Assembly (NCBI RefSeq): GCF_002355335.1
Contig: NZ_AP014946.1
Span: 4,417,501 to 4,481,500 of the forward strand
Direction of reading: 5' to 3'
DNA: 64,000 nucleotides
Source of the DNA: Variibacter gotjawalensis
Lineage (GTDB): Bacteria > Pseudomonadota > Alphaproteobacteria > Rhizobiales > Xanthobacteraceae
Shown: positions 36,461 through 45,917 of the stretch, piece after piece
How the letters are laid out: every line of letters starts with the position of its first letter
Position numbering within the stretch: position 1 is the first letter of the stretch
Made by a program: the position numbers and the translations under genes
Notes under the pieces: generated by a model
Database searches by the model: none
What the model saw: the letters and a program-made list of their open reading frames with translations, nothing else
Told to the model about the DNA's origin: nothing

Positions 36461-37453
36461 ATGCGTCTCGGTTGTTTGATGTGCGCATTTCTGGCGTTCG
36501 TGCTCAGCCTCATCGTCTGGCTGACACCGGCGCCCGCGCAATCCGTCGACGAACTCACGGCCTCCGTCGTGCAGATTCGCACCTTCATCAATCCGGACGC
36601 GCGCACGGGAGAAAATCTCGGCCGCGAGCGCGAGGGCTCAGGTGTCGTCATCGACGACAACGGCCTCGTGCTCACCATCGGCTACCTAATGGTCGAGGCC
36701 CACTCCGCGCAGATTACGACAAACACGGGACGGACGGTTTCGGCGGACGTCGTCGGCTACGATCACGACACCGGCTTCGGCTTGCTGCGCGCGTCGCAGC
36801 CGCTTGGCGTCAAAGCGATGCCGTTCGGCAAATCATCAGACATCAAGGAAGACGAGCCGGTCATCGCGATGAGCTACGGCGGCTCGGGCCGCGCGCTGCC
36901 GGTGCGCGTCGTCTCGAAGCGCAGCTTCGCCGGTGAGTGGGAGTATCTCCTCGACAGCGCCTTCTATACGACGCCGCCGCATCCGTTCTGGAGCGGGGCC
37001 GCACTCGTCAGCCGCAACGGCAAACTGGTCGGCGTCGGCTCGCTGATCATCGGTGACATCACGGGGCAGAACAGCCGCACACCCGGCAACATGTTCGTGC
37101 CGATCGACCTCTTGCCGCCGATCCTCGCCGATCTCATCGCGGACGGGCGCGTCGCCGGCTCCGGCCGTCCGTGGATCGGCCTGACGACTCGCGAGATCGG
37201 CGGCCGCTTCATCGTCGTCCGCGTAACACCCGGCGGCCCGGCCGAGAAAGCCGGCATCGTGCGCGGCGATATCGTCAACGAGGTCGCTGGGGAGCAGCCG
37301 AAGGATCTAGCCGACTTTTACCGGAAGATCTGGGCCCAAGGCGCCGCCGGCGTCGATGTCCCGCTGACGGTTGAGCATGGCGGCGACGATCGCCCCGTCA
37401 CGGTGAAATCGATCAACCGCCTCGACCACCTGCGGCTGAAATCGACATTGTGA
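36461..37453 (+). CDS. HtrA/DegP-like protein with degenerate protease site, plus PDZ
   Basis: A 330-residue secreted protein. Signal peptide about 1-27 (LTPAPAQS). Residues 30-200 have the trypsin-like HtrA fold and 225-310 a PDZ domain (GRFIVVRVTPGGPAEKAGIV). The catalytic residues are not conserved: the His position is Tyr75 (VLTIGYLMVEA), the Asp position Gly105 (DTGFGLL), while the Ser in FWSGAALV (Ser178) remains. So it is probably a non-proteolytic chaperone or PDZ adaptor in the periplasm. GGAGG precedes ATG 36461. It begins 29 bp after the hydrolase gene, suggesting co-transcription. Confidence 0.85.
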   Translation: MRLGCLMCAFLAFVLSLIVWLTPAPAQSVDELTASVVQIRTFINPDARTGENLGREREGSGVVIDDNGLVLTIGYLMVEAHSAQITTNTGRTVSADVVGYDHDTGFGLLRASQPLGVKAMPFGKSSDIKEDEPVIAMSYGGSGRALPVRVVSKRSFAGEWEYLLDSAFYTTPPHPFWSGAALVSRNGKLVGVGSLIIGDITGQNSRTPGNMFVPIDLLPPILADLIADGRVAGSGRPWIGLTTREIGGRFIVVRVTPGGPAEKAGIVRGDIVNEVAGEQPKDLADFYRKIWAQGAAGVDVPLTVEHGGDDRPVTVKSINRLDHLRLKSTL

Positions 37454-37456
37454 TTG

Positions 37457-37738
37457 TCATCGGAGCGGCGGCCACATGCGGGCCGTGTGCACGATCGCAA
37501 GGATGACAATTCTCTCATCCTTTACTTCATAGACAATGCGATAGCTCTTGTGAGGGATGAGTTCGCGCGTGCCCGCGACACGCCCGGCTCGCCCGAGCAT
37601 TGGATGCATCGCGAGCCGACCAACGGAATCGCGGAAGCGGATATCCATTCGCTGTGCAGCAGTAGGATTATCGGACGCGATAAAGTCAAAGATCGCTGCA
37701 CGATCCTCTTCCGCCTCATGCGTCCAACACAGCTTCAA
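37457..37738 (-). CDS. ParE/RelE-type toxin
   Basis: A 93-residue type II toxin. Marks: HEAEEDRAAIFDFIASDNPTA, then MHPMLGRAGRVAGTRELIPH, and the end ILAIVHTARMWPPLR, all typical of ParE. ParE proteins inhibit gyrase. The start is TTG 37738, overlapping the stop of the antitoxin by 4 bases, so the pair is translationally coupled. It is convergent with the HtrA-like gene, with 3 bp between. Confidence 0.88.
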   Translation of the reverse strand: MKLCWTHEAEEDRAAIFDFIASDNPTAAQRMDIRFRDSVGRLAMHPMLGRAGRVAGTRELIPHKSYRIVYEVKDERIVILAIVHTARMWPPLR

Positions 37739-38013
37739 GGCTTACGCGCCAACCCCGCCCGCTTTGCAGCGAATTTCGCTTCCACTTGATCGTTCGGCGT
37801 CACGCGCCCTGCGCGGGCCGACGCACGCGCTACGTCGACCTTGCGGCGAAGGAACTCGTCATATTCCCGCATTTCTCGCTGGCGTTGCACAAACTCTCGC
37901 ATCAATTCTCTGACCACTTGTGATGCCGGCCGATCGAGAGCTTGTGCTTCTGCCATGAATTCATCGCGCAAAGCCGTATCGAGCTTCATCGTGAACACGG
38001 CTTCTTTAGCCAT
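37735..38013 (-). CDS. Ribbon-helix-helix antitoxin of the ParE toxin
   Basis: A 92-residue antitoxin. The N-terminal ribbon-helix-helix segment AVFTMKLDTALRDEFMAEAQ and ALDRPASQVVRELMREF is a DNA-binding fold typical of CopG/ParD families; the C-terminal charged part, about 55-92, would wrap the toxin. It precedes the toxin and overlaps it by 4 bases. Ribbon-helix-helix antitoxins repress their own promoters; a CGTATATACG palindrome 27 bp upstream is the candidate site. Confidence 0.88.
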   Translation of the reverse strand: MAKEAVFTMKLDTALRDEFMAEAQALDRPASQVVRELMREFVQRQREMREYDEFLRRKVDVARASARAGRVTPNDQVEAKFAAKRAGLARKP

Positions 38014-38039
38014 GGCTCACTCCATATTGGTGATGAATT

Positions 38040-38049
38040 CGTATATACG
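38040..38049. promoter_or_regulatory. Candidate operator of the toxin-antitoxin pair
   Basis: CGTATATACG, a perfect 10-bp palindrome, lies 27 bp upstream of the antitoxin ATG in an AT-rich patch. Its place suits binding by the ribbon-helix-helix antitoxin; the argG promoter on the other strand would be close too. Confidence 0.45.
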
Positions 38050-38186
38050 ATATCATTACTTATGTCGCAAGTATGCGAGGCGCTTGCGCGCACTCGCTCA
38101 ATCCCTATAGTCCGCGCGATTTTTCGCTGGACCCCGAGACGGCCCGGCAACGCATTCGGAAGGGTGGCCGCAAGGCCTTGGATGAT

Positions 38187-39422
38187 ATGGCAAAAGGTGA
38201 CGTGAAGAAGGTCGTGCTGGCGTATTCGGGGGGCCTCGACACGTCGATCATCCTGAAGTGGCTGCAGACCGAATACGGCTGCGAAGTCGTCACCTTCACG
38301 GCCGACCTCGGCCAGGGCGAAGAACTCGGCCCGGCGCGCGACAAGGCGATCCTCCTCGGCATCAAGCCGGAAAACATCTTCATCGAAGACGTGCGCGAGG
38401 AATTCGTCCGCGATTACGTTTTCCCGATGTTCCGCGCCAACGCGGTTTACGAGGGCGTCTATCTGCTCGGCACCTCGATCGCGCGTCCGCTGATCGCCAA
38501 GAAGCAGATCGAAATCGCCGAGAAGGTCGGCGCCGACGCGGTGTGTCACGGCGCGACCGGCAAAGGCAACGATCAGGTCCGCTTCGAACTCGGCTACTAC
38601 GCGCTCAAGCCGGACATCAAGATCATCGCACCGTGGCGCGAATGGGATTTCAAGAGCCGCGAGTCGATGATCGCCTTCGCGGAGAAGAACCAGATCCCGA
38701 TCGCCAAGGACAAGCGCGGCGAAGCACCCTTCTCGGTCGACGCCAACCTTCTGCACTGCTCGTCTGAAGGCAAAGTGCTGGAGAACCCGGCCGACGAAGT
38801 GCCGAGCTACGTGTATTCGCGCACGGTCGATCCGGAAGCCGCGCCCGACAAGCCGACCTACATCACGGTCGATTTCGAGAAGGGTGACGCCGTCGCAATC
38901 GACGGAAAGAAGATGTCGCCCGCGACGCTTCTCACCAAGCTCAACGAACTTGGCCGGGTCAACGGCATCGGCCGCCTGGACCTCGTCGAAAACCGCTTCG
39001 TCGGCATGAAGTCGCGCGGCATGTATGAGACGCCGGGCGGCACGATCCTGCTCGTTGCGCATCGCGGCATTGAGAGCATTACGCTCGATCGCGGCGCCGC
39101 GCATCTCAAGGACGACCTGATGCCGCGCTACGCGGAGCTGATCTACAACGGCTTCTGGTTCTCGCCGGAGCGCGAGCTCTTGCAAGGGTTGATCGACAAG
39201 AGCCAGGAACTCGTCACCGGCCAGGTTCGCCTCAAGCTTTACAAAGGCGGCGCTTATGTCGTTGGCCGCGAGAGTCCGTATTCGCTCTACGATCAGGACC
39301 TCGTCACCTTCGAGGAAGGCGCGGTCGCTTACGATCATCGCGATGCCGCGGGCTTCATCCGCCTCAATGCACTGCGCCTGCGCACGCTCGGCCAGCGCAA
39401 GAAGCGCATGGACGGGAAGTAA
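38187..39422 (+). CDS. argG: Argininosuccinate synthase
   Basis: A 411-residue synthase that joins citrulline and aspartate with ATP, the seventh step of arginine synthesis. Marks: ATP loop [18 protein letters not shown], then [37 protein letters not shown] and [17 protein letters not shown]. Length is typical. ATG 38187 (MAKGDVKK) matches the family N-terminus; the longer frame runs over the promoter. It is divergent from the toxin-antitoxin pair. Confidence 0.97.
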   Translation: MAKGDVKKVVLAYSGGLDTSIILKWLQTEYGCEVVTFTADLGQGEELGPARDKAILLGIKPENIFIEDVREEFVRDYVFPMFRANAVYEGVYLLGTSIARPLIAKKQIEIAEKVGADAVCHGATGKGNDQVRFELGYYALKPDIKIIAPWREWDFKSRESMIAFAEKNQIPIAKDKRGEAPFSVDANLLHCSSEGKVLENPADEVPSYVYSRTVDPEAAPDKPTYITVDFEKGDAVAIDGKKMSPATLLTKLNELGRVNGIGRLDLVENRFVGMKSRGMYETPGGTILLVAHRGIESITLDRGAAHLKDDLMPRYAELIYNGFWFSPERELLQGLIDKSQELVTGQVRLKLYKGGAYVVGRESPYSLYDQDLVTFEEGAVAYDHRDAAGFIRLNALRLRTLGQRKKRMDGK

Positions 39423-39432
39423 TTCGTCATTC

Positions 39433-39536
39433 GTAGCCCGGGTGGAGCGGCACACAGTGCCGCAAAATCCGGGAAAACAAGCGATAAATGGCCCCGGATT
39501 TCGCGCGCGGCTTCGCCGCCGCTTCATTCGGGCTAC
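39433..39536. repeat. Palindromic repeat family D
   Basis: Outer arms GTAGCCCGGGTGGAGCGG and CATTCGGGCTAC; inner AAAATCCGGGAAAACAAG and CCCCGGATTTCGCGC. It sits between argG and phoD; elements of this look are common in Hyphomicrobiales. Confidence 0.7.
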
Positions 39537-39636
39537 TTCGCGCATTCCTTGTCACATCACCGTCGCGTTGACGTCAGCGGCCTGTTAGGCTGACGCGGCA
39601 TCTCCTCTTTCGTCTCATTCGAAACAGGACGCCGCC

Positions 39637-41190
39637 ATGATTCTTCGCAACCGACTTTCGCGCCGTTCATTCCTTGCCGCCAGCGCGGCCGCAATCGCGA
39701 TGCCGCGCCTCTCATTCGCGCAAGCGCGTCCCGTGATTTCGCACGGCGTGCAATCCGGCGATCCCTCGGTCGGCTCCGGCGTCGTCTGGACGCGCGCGGA
39801 CCGCCCGTCGAAAATCCGCTTCGACATTGCGACCACCGACAGCTTCAAGAACGTCATCCGCCAAGTCACGCTCGACGCATTGCCGGAAAGCGACTTCGCC
39901 GTGAAGGCACTGATCGAAAACCTGCCGGCCGGACAAGACATCTTCTTCCGCGCAACGCCGTTCGATCTGTCATTCCCGACCACAACCGGCGAAGCCGTCG
40001 TCGGCCGCTTCAAGTCGGCTCCGGCGGACAAGCGTTCGATCTCATTCGTCTGGACCGGCGACACGGCGGGCCAAGGCTGGGGCATCGATGAAGCGCGCGG
40101 CGGCATGCGCTGCTATGCGACTATGGCGAAGCATCGCCCAGATTTCTTCATCCACTCGGGCGATACGATCTATGCCGACAACCCGATCGTTGCCGAAGTA
40201 AAATTGCCGGACGGCACGTTGTGGAAGAACGTCGTCACCGAAGACAAATCGAAAGTCGCCGAGACGCTCGCCGAATTCCGCGGCAACTACAAATACAATC
40301 TGCTCGACCGTAACGTTCGCGCCTTCAACGCGGAAGTTCCGATGCTGGCGCAGTGGGACGATCACGAAGTGACCAACAACTGGTCGCCGTCAAAATCGCT
40401 GCAGGAAGACAAGCGCTATACGGAGAAAAACGTCGCGCTGCTTGCGGCCCGCGCCGCCCGCGCATTCCACGACTACATGCCGATCGCCGCGACTCCGCAG
40501 GAAGCCAATCGCGTCTATCGCAAAGTTTCTTATGGCCCGCTGCTCGACATCTTCTTCCTCGACATGCGCACCTATCGCGCCGGCAACGGAGCGAACGCGC
40601 AGAAGGAAGAAGGGCCGGAGACCGTCTTCCTCGGTCGCGAACAAATCGCATGGCTCAAGCGCGAACTCACGCAGTCGCGCGCGACGTGGAAAGTCATTGC
40701 CGCCGACATGCCGCTGTCGATCATCGTGTACGACGACGGCGTGAAGAAAGTTGGCTCGGAAGCTGTCGCGCAAGGCGACGGCACAGTCGCGGGCCGCGAG
40801 TTTGAATTCGCGGAGTTGCTCTCCTTCATCAAACACGCGCGCATCAAGAACACCGTGTGGCTCACCGCCGACGTGCACTACACGGCGGCGAATTACTACG
40901 ACCCGAACAAGGCGCAGTATCAGGACTTCGAGCCGTTCTGGGAATTCGTGTCCGGTCCGGTGCATTCCGGCAGCTTCGGCCCCGGCGGCATCGACAACAC
41001 GTTCGGTCCTGATCAGCGTTACTATAAGGGCCCGAAGCAAGGCGAAGCGCAGAACCAGCCGCCGACGGTCGGCTTGCAGTTCTTCGGCCATGTCGCGATC
41101 GATGGCGCGAGCGAGGTGATGACCGTCACGCTACGCGACGTCGAAGACGCGAACCTCTTCCAGGTGAAGCTCGAACCGAAGCTTGGCTAA
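39637..41190 (+). CDS. PhoD-type alkaline phosphatase/phosphodiesterase (Tat-exported)
   Basis: A 517-residue PhoD-like enzyme, releasing phosphate from phosphomonoesters and diesters outside the cytoplasm. The N-terminus RLSRRSFLAASAAAIAM carries the twin-arginine motif, and the Tat cleavage is likely after LSFAQA. The mature protein has an N-terminal beta domain (HGVQSGDPSVGSGVVWTRAD) and the metallophosphatase core, including SFVWTGDTAG, FIHSGDTIYADN, QWDDHEVTNNW and VWLTADVHYTAA, which provide the metal ligands. No Pho-box is confirmed. A strong terminator follows. Confidence 0.95.
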   Translation: MILRNRLSRRSFLAASAAAIAMPRLSFAQARPVISHGVQSGDPSVGSGVVWTRADRPSKIRFDIATTDSFKNVIRQVTLDALPESDFAVKALIENLPAGQDIFFRATPFDLSFPTTTGEAVVGRFKSAPADKRSISFVWTGDTAGQGWGIDEARGGMRCYATMAKHRPDFFIHSGDTIYADNPIVAEVKLPDGTLWKNVVTEDKSKVAETLAEFRGNYKYNLLDRNVRAFNAEVPMLAQWDDHEVTNNWSPSKSLQEDKRYTEKNVALLAARAARAFHDYMPIAATPQEANRVYRKVSYGPLLDIFFLDMRTYRAGNGANAQKEEGPETVFLGREQIAWLKRELTQSRATWKVIAADMPLSIIVYDDGVKKVGSEAVAQGDGTVAGREFEFAELLSFIKHARIKNTVWLTADVHYTAANYYDPNKAQYQDFEPFWEFVSGPVHSGSFGPGGIDNTFGPDQRYYKGPKQGEAQNQPPTVGLQFFGHVAIDGASEVMTVTLRDVEDANLFQVKLEPKLG

Positions 41191-41202
41191 CCGAGCGCAA
41201 CA

Positions 41203-41237
41203 AAAAAGCGGGGCACAAGGCCCCGCTTTTCTTTTTT
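41203..41237. terminator. Bidirectional rho-independent terminator
   Basis: AAAAAAGCGGGGC and GCCCCGCTTTTCTTTTTT form a strong stem with T-runs on both strands, between phoD and the convergent OmpA gene. It probably serves both. Confidence 0.85.
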
Positions 41238-41250
41238 GCTAACGCGACGC

Positions 41251-43446
41251 TTACTGACCGGCGCCTTCGCTATTGCCCGAGAGCAGCGGCGTAATACGGC
41301 GGATCGCAACGCGGCGATTTTCCTGCGATGCGCCGCTCGTCTGCACCTTGAGATCCTGCGCGCCGTAACCTTGCGACGTCAGGTTTTCGGCCGGAACGCC
41401 GAAGCGGTCCGTGAGGATGACCGACACCGACTCGGCACGGCGATCCGACAGCGACAGATTGTCGACGTCAGAACCGACCGCGTCCGTGTGTCCTTCGACC
41501 ATGAACACTTCCTGCGGGTTACGCTTGATCGCGCGATTGATCGCTTCCGCGATATCGGCAAGACGATCGATCTGATCCGGTGGCACTTCCCACGAACCCG
41601 TATCGAAGTTGATTGTGTCGATGTCGACGCGCGGCATACGCGCGCGCACCGGCGCCGAGAAGCGCACCTCGTCGAGCGTGTAAGCGCGTTCGATACGCTC
41701 CACCGGAGGCTGCTCGAACGTCTCGTAGAGATACGCGCCGGCAGCACCGGCCGCGAGCGCGGCCGTCATGCCGACGATGTAGCGCTCGCGCGGAATTCGC
41801 ACGCGCGGCGGCGGCAGATCAACGTAGTAGCTGCCGGCGTAACGCTGACCTGAATAGCGATTGTCGTAGCGGTTCTCGATGATCACCACCTCGCGCCCGT
41901 CGGGTCCCATGCGCGAACGGCGCAGCAGGCGGCCGTCCGGATCCGTGTAGGTCATGACGCGCGTGCCGTCCGGACGCTCGATGATCGTGACGCTTTGATC
42001 GCCACGGCGCTCCTGACGCACATCGCGTGCGTTGTAGCGGAAACGCGCGGACTCATCGCGCCGCACGATCGTGCGGCCATCCTCGCGGATGATCACGCGA
42101 TCTGGCTCGCGAATGAACGTGCGGCCACCTTCCGTCGTCTCACGACGCTCGCCGCGCATCTCGTCCATGCGGCGGAGCGGACGTCCCGATGCGCCGACCG
42201 GAACCGGCGCGGCGCCGGCAACGAGCGGCTGCGGAGCCGGCGGCGGACCAGCCTGACGCGCCTGTCCGGGCACCTGCACGGGCGGTTGTGCGACGGGCTG
42301 AGCCTGCTGCGCGGGCGGAGCACCCGGCGGCTGACCGGGCTGCCCCGGCTGTGCCTGCTGCGGGCCGCCCGGCGGACCACCACGGCCACCCGGAGGCTGA
42401 CCTTGCGCGGCCGGACCACCGGCAGGCGGTGCACCCGGAGGCTGAGCTTGCTGACCTGGGGCACCCGGAGCACCTGGTGCACCGGCCGGACCGCCACGCG
42501 CGGCGGGGCCACCCGGAGGCGTCGCGCCCGGAGGTTGAGCTTGCTGGCCTGGAGGCGTTGCGCCCGGAGCGCCGGCTGGCGGCTGAGCTTGAGCGGGCTG
42601 ACCCGGCGCCGGAGCCCCGGCAGGCGGTGCGCCACGCGCAGCCGGAGCTGTCGGCGCGGCCGGCTGGCCCTGAGCGGCGGGAGGCGTCGGCTGGCCTTGT
42701 GCGGCCGGCGGCGTCGGAGTGCCCGGCGCGCCGGGTCCACCCGGACGACCGGTGCGCGGCGCATTCGGATCACGCGGCTCTCGTGTTTGACCTTGAGCGG
42801 CCGGACCACCCGGCGGCGTGCCCTGCGCTGACGGCGGCCCACCCTGCGGGCGGCCGGCACGTGCCGGCGGCTCTCCGTTCGGAGCGGCGCCCGGAGGGGA
42901 TTGACGTTCGCCCGCGACAGGAGCGCCCGGTCCACCCGGACGGCCGGCGCGATTGGCCGGCGGCTGGCCTTGCGGCTCTCCGCGCGGCGGCTGTGCCTGA
43001 GCGGCCGGTGGCGCGGCGGCTGGAGCGCGCTGCGGCGACGGAGCAGCCTGCGGGGGAGCTGCTGGGCGCTGCGGAGGGGCGGGCTCGGCGCGCGCAGGCG
43101 GAGGTGTGGCCGGGCGCGCAGGCTGGGCCGTCGGCGGCGGAGCTTGTCGTGCCGGCGGCTGTGCAGGAGCGGCGGTCGGCGGAGGCGCTTGCCGTGCCGG
43201 CGGCTGGGATGGAGCAGCCTGCGGCGGCGGGGCCGGACGAGCGGCCGGAGGCGGGGCGGCCGGGCGCTGTGCCGGCGGCTGACCGGCCGGAGGCGGCGGA
43301 CGCTGGCCCGGCGGCTTCGGCTTGGACGGATCTTCGGCGGGCGCCTGCGCCATCTGCGTCTGCGCGCGCGTCATGGATGGTGCAACCAGCAATAATGCGG
43401 CCGGAATAACGGTGGTGGCGAGCAGGCTCGCCTTGGAGATTCTCAT
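41251..43446 (-). CDS. OmpA-family protein with very long Pro/Ala/Gly/Gln-rich region
   Basis: A 731-residue envelope protein. Residues 1-28 are a signal peptide (ending TRAQT). About residues 35-405 are an extremely low-complexity region of Pro, Ala, Gln and Gly (PPAARPAPPP, PPGGPAAQGQ and the like). Then a charged segment (LRRMDEMRGERRETTEGGR; DGRTIVRRDES), then a short hydrophobic stretch and the OmpA peptidoglycan-binding domain near the C-terminus: GHTDAVGSDVDNLSLSDRRA. The ending NRRVAIRRITPLL is usual. It would anchor to peptidoglycan and extend a flexible arm across the periplasm or outside. Its repeats on the antisense strand produce large shadow ORFs. Confidence 0.85.
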   Translation of the reverse strand: MRISKASLLATTVIPAALLLVAPSMTRAQTQMAQAPAEDPSKPKPPGQRPPPPAGQPPAQRPAAPPPAARPAPPPQAAPSQPPARQAPPPTAAPAQPPARQAPPPTAQPARPATPPPARAEPAPPQRPAAPPQAAPSPQRAPAAAPPAAQAQPPRGEPQGQPPANRAGRPGGPGAPVAGERQSPPGAAPNGEPPARAGRPQGGPPSAQGTPPGGPAAQGQTREPRDPNAPRTGRPGGPGAPGTPTPPAAQGQPTPPAAQGQPAAPTAPAARGAPPAGAPAPGQPAQAQPPAGAPGATPPGQQAQPPGATPPGGPAARGGPAGAPGAPGAPGQQAQPPGAPPAGGPAAQGQPPGGRGGPPGGPQQAQPGQPGQPPGAPPAQQAQPVAQPPVQVPGQARQAGPPPAPQPLVAGAAPVPVGASGRPLRRMDEMRGERRETTEGGRTFIREPDRVIIREDGRTIVRRDESARFRYNARDVRQERRGDQSVTIIERPDGTRVMTYTDPDGRLLRRSRMGPDGREVVIIENRYDNRYSGQRYAGSYYVDLPPPRVRIPRERYIVGMTAALAAGAAGAYLYETFEQPPVERIERAYTLDEVRFSAPVRARMPRVDIDTINFDTGSWEVPPDQIDRLADIAEAINRAIKRNPQEVFMVEGHTDAVGSDVDNLSLSDRRAESVSVILTDRFGVPAENLTSQGYGAQDLKVQTSGASQENRRVAIRRITPLLSGNSEGAGQ

Positions 43447-43714
43447 CAAATATGTCCTCTTAACTGTCCCTGAGCCCAAAACACGCTGGTTCAAGCCTAC
43501 CGCGCTGAATTCGTTCCCCTTTGACCATCCTGCGCTCTAGCTGGGCGATACGGTGGCAAGACTACGGCTAAATATCCGGCAGGCACGGATTTTTGGCCGC
43601 GAATCCACACGCGTTCGGGTTGCCGTTTGCAGCCACCCGTGATACTGCGGCGCAGCAAATTTTGGCCTCGGGCCGCGCGACGCGCTGGCCGGGCCGCGAG
43701 ATTCTGGAAAACCG

Positions 43715-45541
43715 ATGAAACTTCGTAACGTCGCGATCATCGCGCACGTCGACCATGGCAAAACCACGCTGGTCGACCGCCTCCTCCAACAGGCCGGCTC
43801 CTTCCGCGAAAATCAGAAGGTCGCCGAGCGCGCGATGGACTCCAACGACCTCGAGCGCGAGCGCGGCATCACGATTCTCGCCAAGGCGACCTCGGTGCTC
43901 TGGCAGGACACCCGCATCAACATCGTCGACACGCCGGGCCACGCCGACTTCGGCGGCGAGGTCGAGCGCATCCTGAACATGGTGGACGGCGCGATCGTCC
44001 TCGTCGATGCCGCCGAAGGTCCGCTGCCGCAGACGAAGTTCGTCGTCTCGAAAGCGCTCAAGATGGGCCTCAAGCCGATCGTGGCGATCAACAAGGTCGA
44101 CCGTCCGGACGCACGCGCGACCCAGGTCGTCAACGAAGTGTTCGATCTCTTTGCAGCGCTCGACGCAACCGACGAGCAGCTCGACTTCCCGATCCTCTAC
44201 GGTTCAGCCAAGCAGGGCTGGATGGCGGATAGCCTTGAAGGCCCGACCGACAAGGGCATGCAGCCGCTGTTCGATCTCTTGCTCAACCACGTGCCGGAGC
44301 CGAAGACCGAAGAAGGTCCGTTCCGCTTGCTCGGCACGATCATGGAAGCGAACCCGTATCTCGGCCGCCTCATCACGGGCCGCATCACCTCCGGCATCGT
44401 GAAGCCGAACCAGAACGTCAAAGTCCTGGATCATACCGGCAAGCTGATCGAGAACGGCCGCGTCACGAAAATTCTCGCCTTCCGCGGCCTCGAGCGCGTC
44501 TCGCTCGACGAAGCCGAAGCCGGCGACATCGTCTCCATCGCGGGCCTGCCGAACGCGACGGTCGCGCACACGATCGGCGCTCCCGAAATCGAAGGCCCGC
44601 TTCCTGCTCAGCCGATCGATCCGCCGACGCTCGCGATGCTGTTCCGCGTCAATGACTCGCCGCTCGCCGGCACCGAAGGCTCCAAGGTCACGAGCCGAAT
44701 GATCCGCGACCGCCTGCTGCGCGAAGCCGAAGGCAACGTCGCGTTGCGCGTTTCGGAATCGACGGAACGCGACTCGATGGAAGTCGCCGGCCGCGGCGAA
44801 TTGCAACTCGGCATTCTCATCGAGACGATGCGCCGCGAAGGCTTCGAGCTTTCCGTCTCGCGTCCGCGCGTGCTGCTCCGTCGCAACGAGGCGAACGAAC
44901 TCGAAGAGCCGATCGAAGAAGTCGTCATCGACGTCGACGAGGAACACTCCGGCGTCGTCGTGCAGAAAATGTCGGAGCGTAAAGCCGACATGATTGAGAT
45001 GCGGCCGTCCGGCGGTGGCCGCACGCGCCTCGTCTTTTACGCACCGACGCGCGGCCTCATCGGCTATCAGGGCGAACTGCTCACCGACACGCGCGGCACC
45101 GCGATCATGAACCGCCTGTTCCACGCTTACGCGCCGTACAAGGGCGAGATCGCCGGCCGCCGCAACGGCGTACTGATCTCGAACGAACAAGGCGAAGCGG
45201 TCGCTTACGCGATGTTCAAGCTGGAAGATCGCGGCCCGATGATGATCGAGCCGGGCGCACGCGTTTATCGCGGCATGATCGTCGGCGAGCACACGCGCGA
45301 CAACGATCTCGAGATCAACGTGCTCAAGGGCAAGCAGCTCACCAACATTCGCACGACGTCGAAGGACGAAGCCGTCCGCCTGACGCCGCCGATCCGCATG
45401 ACGCTCGAAAAGGCGCTCGCATACATTCAGGACGACGAACTCGTCGAAGTGACGCCGAAGTCGATCCGCCTGCGCAAGACGCTGCTCGACCCGAACGAAC
45501 GCAAGCGCGCCGAGCGCGCCAAGGAAGCCGAGCCGGCGTGA
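43715..45541 (+). CDS. typA: Ribosome-binding GTPase TypA/BipA
   Basis: A 608-residue translational GTPase of the TypA/BipA family, acting on the ribosome under stress and in ribosome assembly. GTPase motifs: G1 [10 protein letters not shown]2 ERERGITI, G3 [12 protein letters not shown]4 NKVDRPDA. Domains II-V follow, and the BipA-specific C-terminus includes [20 protein letters not shown] and [23 protein letters not shown] 43715 matches the family. A terminator follows. Confidence 0.97.
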   Translation: MKLRNVAIIAHVDHGKTTLVDRLLQQAGSFRENQKVAERAMDSNDLERERGITILAKATSVLWQDTRINIVDTPGHADFGGEVERILNMVDGAIVLVDAAEGPLPQTKFVVSKALKMGLKPIVAINKVDRPDARATQVVNEVFDLFAALDATDEQLDFPILYGSAKQGWMADSLEGPTDKGMQPLFDLLLNHVPEPKTEEGPFRLLGTIMEANPYLGRLITGRITSGIVKPNQNVKVLDHTGKLIENGRVTKILAFRGLERVSLDEAEAGDIVSIAGLPNATVAHTIGAPEIEGPLPAQPIDPPTLAMLFRVNDSPLAGTEGSKVTSRMIRDRLLREAEGNVALRVSESTERDSMEVAGRGELQLGILIETMRREGFELSVSRPRVLLRRNEANELEEPIEEVVIDVDEEHSGVVVQKMSERKADMIEMRPSGGGRTRLVFYAPTRGLIGYQGELLTDTRGTAIMNRLFHAYAPYKGEIAGRRNGVLISNEQGEAVAYAMFKLEDRGPMMIEPGARVYRGMIVGEHTRDNDLEINVLKGKQLTNIRTTSKDEAVRLTPPIRMTLEKALAYIQDDELVEVTPKSIRLRKTLLDPNERKRAERAKEAEPA

Positions 45542-45566
45542 CGTTCGGTTTGTACCGAGAATTCGA

Positions 45567-45598
45567 AATGGCCCGGTTCGTCCGGGCCATTTTTTTGC
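45567..45598 (+). terminator. Rho-independent terminator of typA
   Basis: AATGGCCCGG and CCGGGCCATT pair across TTCGT and are followed by seven T residues. It begins about 25 bp after the typA stop. Confidence 0.88.
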
Positions 45599-45683
45599 GC
45601 CGATGGCCCGCCGTTATGGCCGGGCCCGGTTTAGTTGGAACATTGCTCGGCGTTAGCTCTCGCCCCGCCCAAACGCCTCACCA

Positions 45684-45716
45684 CCGTCATGGCCCGGACA
45701 AGCCGGGCCATGACGG
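45684..45716. repeat. Palindromic repeat family B, short copy
   Basis: A single stem CGTCATGGCCCGG ACAAG CCGGGCCATGACGG; it lacks the inner arms of copies at 28431 and 47313. Confidence 0.75.
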
Positions 45717-45760
45717 AGTTTGGCGGATCGGGTTTGCCCGCAACTGCCGAGTAGCCATTC

Positions 45761-45917
45761 TGCAACTGCGAATGAGTTGCAATTAGTATCAGGCTATGCG
45801 CACTCTGTTGCGAATAACTCGCAACAAGGCGGCGCGTGACGTGAGTACGAGGCTTGAGACATCCACCAAGGGAAGCTTCTGGCTCAATCTTGCGAATGAT
45901 TTGCACTTGCATTCGCA
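45761..45917. promoter_or_regulatory. Cluster of Fur/Mur-like inverted repeats at the OprB promoter
   Basis: Three inverted repeats share TGCGAAT or TTGCGAA half-sites: TGCAACT/AGTTGCA at 45761-45781, containing TGCGAATGAGTTGCA; GTTGCGA/TCGCAAC at 45807-45825; TGCGAATG/CATTCGCA at 45891-45917. The core resembles the TGCGAAT/ATTCGCA operators of alphaproteobacterial Fur/Mur. The first is upstream of the gene's ATG, the other two overlap its 5' coding part, which puts the start in doubt. Confidence 0.55.

Noticed and set aside
42093-43409. Long frames on both strands in the proline-rich part of the OmpA gene
   Set aside because: Low-complexity GC-rich sequence opens several frames; only the OmpA frame has a signal peptide and a domain.
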